From Solen grandis (lineage: Eukaryota; Mollusca; Bivalvia; Adapedonta; Solenidae): DNA of 64,000 bases. The DNA lies in NCBI GenBank assembly GCA_021229015.1, contig CM037788.1, forward strand, positions 41,520,049 through 41,584,048, given 5' to 3'. How positions within the stretch are numbered: position 1 is the first letter of the stretch; every line of letters starts with the position of its first letter. The translations under genes and the position numbers were made by a program. Under the pieces are notes generated by a model. The model ran no database searches, was not told the DNA's origin, and worked only from the letters and a program-made list of their open reading frames with translations. Below are positions 58,389 through 64,000 of the stretch, one piece after another.

Positions 58389-58421
58389 TTGTTTCAACCT
58401 CGTTTTAAGTCTAATTAGCAT

Positions 58422-59310
58422 AAAGCTTTCCGGTACAAATAAACTTTAGTTGTTTTTATTTTCATATTTGACTAGGTTTAATATTTGTTTTAGATATATT
58501 GTTTGCTATTGATATCATGAAATGAAGAAAATAAATGAAATAAAACATAAAATTGACCCAAATATCCACTGTAGTACACTCTGTACATTGAATATTTATG
58601 GTAGTTGTATATCACTAGCTTTAGGGGTATGTCTAAAGTGCGGAAAGGGCTTTTTCCGCGGAAAGGACATAATGTTTGGCAAAAAGGGCATTTGATTTCA
58701 TTTTTTTTAAAATAAAGTCACTGATAATTATAATGAAGTAGATTCTATATGATTTATATAGCATATGTGGTTAAGTTCAATGAAATGCAGTGGCATGTAT
58801 GGACCTGCAGAGATGTGAATACCTAGATATAGCACAAATTATCGAGGAGGGGCAAAAAAAAACTGATTTACACGAAGAGGGAAATACCTTTATCATTTAT
58901 TTTCGTGCATAAACAATGTATTTTAAATGTGTTTTACCTGCATTGTATTAATACATGAATAATCATATTTGTGCAACGTCGCCTTTTAAATTCGAGTATT
59001 TTGATATGTTATATGCGACGTACAAGAGAGTTATCAGCATTTCACGATATTTGTTTTTTCTAGTAAAAAGATAAAAATTACTTACTTGTATAATTGCTTT
59101 TACAATCATCAACAGTCGCTTTAAATATTAAAAAAAAATCCCCTTTATCTCCACAGAGAGACTACATTTCTCAGTCACGGTGCTGCCATTAATATAACTA
59201 TAATGTATCACGAAGCTACATTAGCTTCTATAGGTATTCACATCTCTGAATGTATAAAGACAGAAAAATTAAAGCCTAGCTTTAGATATGCGGTAGTTCT
59301 TTTCAGCGAG
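58422..59310. other. JAZF1 upstream region
   Basis: This must contain the JAZF1 5' UTR and promoter (minus strand). I see no TATA box or CpG-rich block that fixes the start site. Confidence 0.4.
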
Positions 59311-59559
59311 GGGGACTTCGTGGACGAGCGGGTAAAGTCGCTGACTTTAACACTCATTCAGCCCCTCACTGCGTGGTTTCGAATCCCAGCAGGGTCATTC
59401 GGATTTTCATGTGAGGAAGCCTTCCAGCTGGCTTGCGGTAGGTCGGTGGTTCTACCCGGATGCCTCCGTGCATTCGGGGTCTTCCTCCACCTGTAATTAG
59501 CTGGACGTCGCTATATGACTGAAATACTGTCGAAGCGACGGTAAACTCAAATAGTCAAG
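59311..59559 (+). repeat. tRNA-derived SINE, subfamily B, with target duplication
   Basis: It has B-type head and tail (GTCGCTGACTTTAACACTC; AATAGTCAAGTC). Flanks TCTTTTCAGCGAG lie at 59298-59310 and 59560-59572. It sits between JAZF1 and ATP5MC. Confidence 0.93.
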
Positions 59560-59572
59560 TCTTTTCAGCGAG

Positions 59573-61622
59573 ACACAACTTGTATGTTTATCATGTATGT
59601 CTTCGAGGTACTTTTTTGTTAAAATAACGGCATAAACACACGTCATCACTCATTTGATATCAACCTCAATAACTGTCCAGTCGAATAATTGCCTTATACT
59701 TCCTATCAAACAATAACAGATCGCTTTTAGGGTATGTCAATAATTTCAAAACCAACATACTAACATATCATAACACTATCGGTACTCTTTAACGAAGATT
59801 TTTGACATTGATTTTAGGTAGTACTTCAAAATGCAGATATGAATCCAAGAATATTTCAATTCTGACAACCCGATCTTAGATGAAACAGCATCTGTAAGGA
59901 CAAGAAAACTTTTGACACAAGCGTCAAGAATTTGCCCGAAGGACTATTTGTTGTTGGCGTGATTATCAGTGATTATCAGTCATTGCGGGGCGGGAGTGTG
60001 TGTGGGGTGGGGTATTAATGTACTATCCGTTTTGCCGCACAACTGATATGTGCACTGTACTTGCTTGCATGTAAAACTTGCACTTAATGGATTTCAATAT
60101 AATTACAACAGGACTTAATCGAAGATCTAAAATTCAAGTAAGTAACTGGTAATACAAAATGTTTGAATCATAGCTTGGCGTAATATGATGTAAAATTCAA
60201 TAAGTGTGGGCTAATGCAACCTCATAACTCACACTTTTGTGAAGTTTTGTCGCTAGTGGAAGGAAAATGCCATGTGCTAATTGGTTAGTTCATAGTTGCC
60301 TGAACTAACCTATACATATGTATAAAAACGTTAGGTTTCATTGATTTTTCAAGTTGACGATATGTAATTAAAATTCTGAATATTTTATGGTCATAAAACG
60401 TCTTCAAAAATCTCTACATCGGCTTTAAATAATGAATCGGGTTACCTGCAATGTCCGTTAACCAAGTTTTAAAACTGGTTGCCTAGGACTTTAGGGAGAA
60501 GTTATCAGATATCCATTAAAAATATGTGTCGATTTTTTATTACTAACGGTAGAAGGCATGCGTATTTTAAATCTTTTTTTTTCGCATCAGTTAGTACAAG
60601 TATTTTATTCATAAGGTTTTATTTCAAACATATAATATAGTTTTATTTTACAATAATAATGGTCGTTGCTCCCTTTTTTCGACTATTCGACTCCATGGCC
60701 AAATTTAAAACCTATTCCATACCGACGACGCGCTTCATGATGCAGGACATGTAAACATAAACGCTGGCAAATCAAAAACTGTTTCTGATATAAACATTAA
60801 AAGAATATGTCTGGGGAACTATAGTCTATAGGTCAGAGATGACGAATGATGACGTCAAATTAACAATTACATTATTTTTTATGAATATGATCAATTCTTT
60901 CACGTTAATGCACACCAAAATTGAGCGGATAACAGACATTTTATAAAATATTAAATCATAAATGTCAATATAGCTCTATTAATTATATTTATTTTAATTT
61001 TGCTGCCGATGTAACGATTTATCAATTCAACTTAGGAAAATCGAATACCAATAGAATATCAATAATTTTTTTTAAGTTTTAATTTTTTTCCCAAAGGGAA
61101 TTATTCCAAAGTAATAAAACGTTTTTATAAAAATTATGTTCCCGGGGGCAGGGGACTTGAAAGCGTTACACCGGGATGAAACATTTCTGTGTACAAGCAT
61201 TCATTTACAACAGATATATCAATTTTGAGTTTGTATTGAGGAATATATATATATTAATCTCTATCAAACCAAGTCTAGTATGTTGTATTATTACGATGTT
61301 TAAATCAGAAAAATACGAGCTTCAATTTTATTACAAGATCGAAAACACACATACACACGCACACGCAAAACTTTCCGTCCGTCGATTTAAATGATCATGC
61401 GTTTCAACATACCGTGAAAATCGTTCAAGAAATCGCACAGCGACAACATAAGATAGAGCTAAGTTGTTATTAACTTTATAAAGAAATATCTCGGTCAGTC
61501 TAATGATAAAAACAACAACAACAATACATATTTATAACTTGACTTTTGCTTATATACCGAAAATAACTTTCAGATAAGTACCGATTAATTTTCAGCACTT
61601 AAAACTATTCTGCGTGCATATT
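59573..61622. other. Intergenic between JAZF1 and ATP5MC
   Basis: AT-rich. I recognise no gene or element. It probably contains upstream control sequence for ATP5MC. Confidence 0.4.
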
Positions 61623-61675
61623 ACTTCCAGTGATCAGCCGAACCGGAAACGGCAAGAAGTAATACACATGCGCAC
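61623..61675 (+). promoter_or_regulatory. ETS and NRF-1-like sites at the ATP5MC promoter
   Basis: ACTTCC at 61623-61628 (ETS core on the minus strand), ACCGGAAAC at 61642-61650 (ETS on plus) and CATGCGCAC at 61668-61675 (NRF-1 half-site TGCGCA) sit just before the likely start. GABP/NRF-2 and NRF-1 sites are typical of nuclear OXPHOS promoters. No TATA box is evident. Confidence 0.5.
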
Positions 61676-61704
61676 TAGCCTTGTCCTTCCTGTCGGTTGC
61701 AAAG
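61640..61704 (+). other. ATP5MC: ATP5MC non-coding exon 1 (approximate 5' end)
   Basis: The sequence ends CGGTTGCAAAG before donor GTAAGCGG at 61705, pairing with the acceptor at 61925. The 5' end is not known. A pyrimidine stretch, CCTTGTCCTTCC at 61679-61690, could be a TOP-like start, as in many highly expressed metazoan genes. If so, the exon is only about 25 nt long. Confidence 0.5.
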
Positions 61705-61925
61705 GTAAGCGGTTTGTTAGTTACAGTTCTGATAGAAAATCTGTGTTGTATCGGTGAGCTAGGATATCATCATCATTTGAAATTAATTTATTTTGCTTAT
61801 GAGATAATTCATCATGAAGTTGTCATTGTATTTTGTGCATTATTTTCGTACTTTTCTTAAATAATCAAAATCTTTGTTAGTCCTTCAGAGGAGCTTTTCA
61901 ACTTCTACCGGTATTTCCATTTCAG

Positions 61926-62009
61926 TCCCAGTCTGGCAACAAGCAGAAACGAACAACAACAAAGATGTACAGCTGCGCTAAATTCGTTGCCCCAGCATCT
62001 AGGTGCTTG
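61926..62009 (+). CDS. ATP5MC: ATP synthase subunit c, mitochondrial: first coding exon (partial gene)
   Basis: The acceptor TATTTCCATTTCAG ends at 61925. A short leader follows, then ATG at 61965 in a good context (CAACAAAGATGT). It reads MYSCAKFVAPASRCL before donor GTAAGTC at 62010, phase 0. The start closely matches the mitochondrial presequence of animal subunit c precursors (MYACxKFVSTP-type). Mature subunit c forms the proton-translocating c-ring of F1Fo ATP synthase in the inner membrane. Only 15 residues are in the window; the mature part must lie beyond 64000. The upstream non-coding exon, pyrimidine-rich start region and ETS/NRF-1 sites fit a housekeeping OXPHOS gene. The call rests on a short match plus context. 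Confidence 0.75.
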
Positions 62010-64000
62010 GTAAGTCAGTTTACATGAAAATTGGATTATTGTCATTTGTTGTATTCGGCTCTAAATTATACAAATTGTTTAAGGTCAAAGTTTGTGCAGC
62101 CATTTTGAACGACTAGGTCACTCACAGAATAACTTGGAAAATGGAAATGTTGAATGACAAACTGATAGATTTTGTGAACTATGAATAAATTGATAAATAA
62201 TGTGTATGTATAAATCGTATGATATTTATAAATTTGTCTTTGCAAATATTTTAAATGTTTCTTTTGGACTTGACCTTGAAATGAAATAGTTTGCTATGAC
62301 AGGTGCCTTATCTTAATTTTTCTTGCACATGGGTCTTACAAGGTGTCAGTCGTGTAGATGGTTTGCATGACTGTCCAGATCTAATGGTAATTCATCAAAA
62401 AATGTGGTAATTACTTGTATTTGGAAAAAAAGGTTTAATGAAATATCTGGAAAGCAACTGGGTGAAACACAAATTAATTTACTGTCAAGTTCTTTAAAGT
62501 CATGTATGTCAGAAGCAGTGAGATTTATGTTAGGTGTGATAGGCAATAGCCACATTGGTATATTGTTCTTGTAATTTCCATAAAAAACGAAATTGTCAAA
62601 TCTTGATAACATTCAGTATACTGTGCAACTTAGTCACTATGAAGGTCACACGATAATGATCACAAGTAAATGTTGTATGAACAGTAAGCATGCTCTTGTG
62701 AGTCGCACATAATGTCATTTCATTCACAATTTTATGTATTGTAAGGGTCTATGTTAAGTAACAGATAGTGGAGAGTCTCCATGGCTACTGCACTTTAGCC
62801 TTGCAATCGTTTCAGTTCTTAAAGTGCTTTGTGTTTAAGAATGAAAAAGCCTGAGTGTAAATAAAGGTCAGACAAAGGAGAATGAGCTTCAAAACCATAG
62901 AATGGGGAATAAGGTAGGGTGGGTGGGGAGGGGTGACATTGTGAGGAAGAGTAATTAGTGCATGAATATAAATAGCATCCCCAGGTCATTTTTTTATTGT
63001 TTTTAAAACTTTTAAAGAGTTTTTTTAAAATTAAAAAAGTTATTGCATTTTAAAGTGTCGAAAAAACAGCTGAAGTTCAGAAAAATGGACATATACAATA
63101 CATAGTAGGTTTCGAAACCTCGACGGAACCATCGCGTCGTGGAATTCACTACATTCACAACTAAAATTGCTCTAACTTTTTTATTTTTTAAGTTATTTTG
63201 ATGAAACTTGGAACACAAATACTTTATTGTTGACTGGGCCAGATTCTATTGTTAAATATACTCTATTGTTCATTTTGGTTATTGTAAAAGAAAAATAAAA
63301 GCATGATATATTTAAGATTTTCTGATGCATCGTGGAATTTCGTATATTCACAACAAAAGTTGCTATAACTTTTTTATTTTTTAAGATATTTTGATGAAAC
63401 TTGAAACACAGACACTTTACCATTAACTGATCAGATTATGTTTTTTTAAAATTCTCTATTATTCACTAAGGTTTTGTATGTGAAAACTGAAAGTATGTCA
63501 TGTTTTAAGATATAATCGAAAATTTAAGTTAAGACTCCACAGTTCCTGATTCCTAAATAAACCTAATCACAGCTTATTTTAAATGTTATGACACTTTTCC
63601 CAAAGTTTTGCACAATAAATACTTATTTCAAAATATCTAATGACATATTTCCATTTACTTTACAAAAAAGACATTCATGAAAGTGAATACAACTTTTGGT
63701 ATGTAAAATATTCTGAATAGATTTACATCTATATATGACAATGGGTATGTAAAGTATTCTGAATAGATTTACATATATATGAGAATGGGTAAGTCAGTTT
63801 TAAAAAAATGTTTTTAATGTCAAAATTTTATTTCCAATACTTAATTTGCAATATTCAGTACGTGATATTGATATTGTGAATAAAATTTTAAAAAAAAAAT
63901 GATTCTTGATACTTATTCATTACATAAAAAATAAGTTGTGATATATTTATTAAACGAGAGAGAGAAAAGAGATAAAGAAGTAATACTTAGAATTTAAATA
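62010..64000 (+). other. ATP5MC intron 1 of the coding region, to window end
   Basis: No further exon is recognised. Two copies of a block with TCGTGGAATT, followed by a shared run of about 90 bp, start near 63137 and 63330 (spacing 193 bp). A two-copy repeat of about 50 bp containing ATTCTGAATAGATTTACAT lies at 63699-63790. Confidence 0.5.

Overview
The window is eukaryotic nuclear DNA, AT-rich, with small exons in long introns and dense interspersed repeats. The repeats resemble those of bivalve molluscs: tRNA-derived SINEs, many elements opening AACAAGAGGGCC..CGCTCACCTGAG and closing CTCAGGTGAGCTAA, and piggyBac-type MITEs. The gene homologies are animal. I read it as a bivalve, perhaps a heterodont clam; the species call is inference. 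One 100-base N run (24301-24400) is an assembly gap.

Three genes can be supported. (1) Plus strand, 16973-22636: the first three coding exons of an organic anion transporter (SLCO/OATP), covering TM1 to TM3, with intact splice phases. The rest is not visible and may lie in the gap. (2) Minus strand, 58421-33454: a complete JAZF1-like C2H2 zinc-finger gene. Seven coding exons join in frame to 308 residues, with three zinc fingers and a C-terminal exon that vertebrate JAZF1 lacks. (3) Plus strand, about 61640 to beyond the window: the 5' end of a mitochondrial ATP synthase subunit c (ATP5MC-type) gene, with a non-coding exon, the first coding exon, and ETS and NRF-1-like sites at the promoter. 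JAZF1 and ATP5MC are divergently arranged, about 3.2 kb apart.

Layout: 1-16.3 kb has no recognised gene but holds a SINE, a pearl/HINE-type element (4.4-5.6 kb), a composite element (6.15-9.17 kb) carrying a 1.1-kb foldback element, and a MITE. 16.9-22.6 kb is the OATP 5' part, with a SINE and a hAT-like element in intron 1 and a MITE in intron 2. 23-33 kb is mostly non-coding, with SINEs, the gap, minisatellites and the JAZF1 3' flank. 33.4-58.4 kb is JAZF1, whose introns carry nested pearl/HINE-type elements, four MITEs and several elements with terminal inverted repeats. 59-64 kb holds a SINE and the ATP5MC 5' end.

The most unusual signal lies in the repeats. Several families with different sequences are all built from internal modules about 155-166 bp long, close to a nucleosome repeat. 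Each family has its own pair of complementary end motifs, and these appear to change together between copies. Seven MITE copies with TTAA target duplications all point the same way, and two lie within 50 bp of splice sites.
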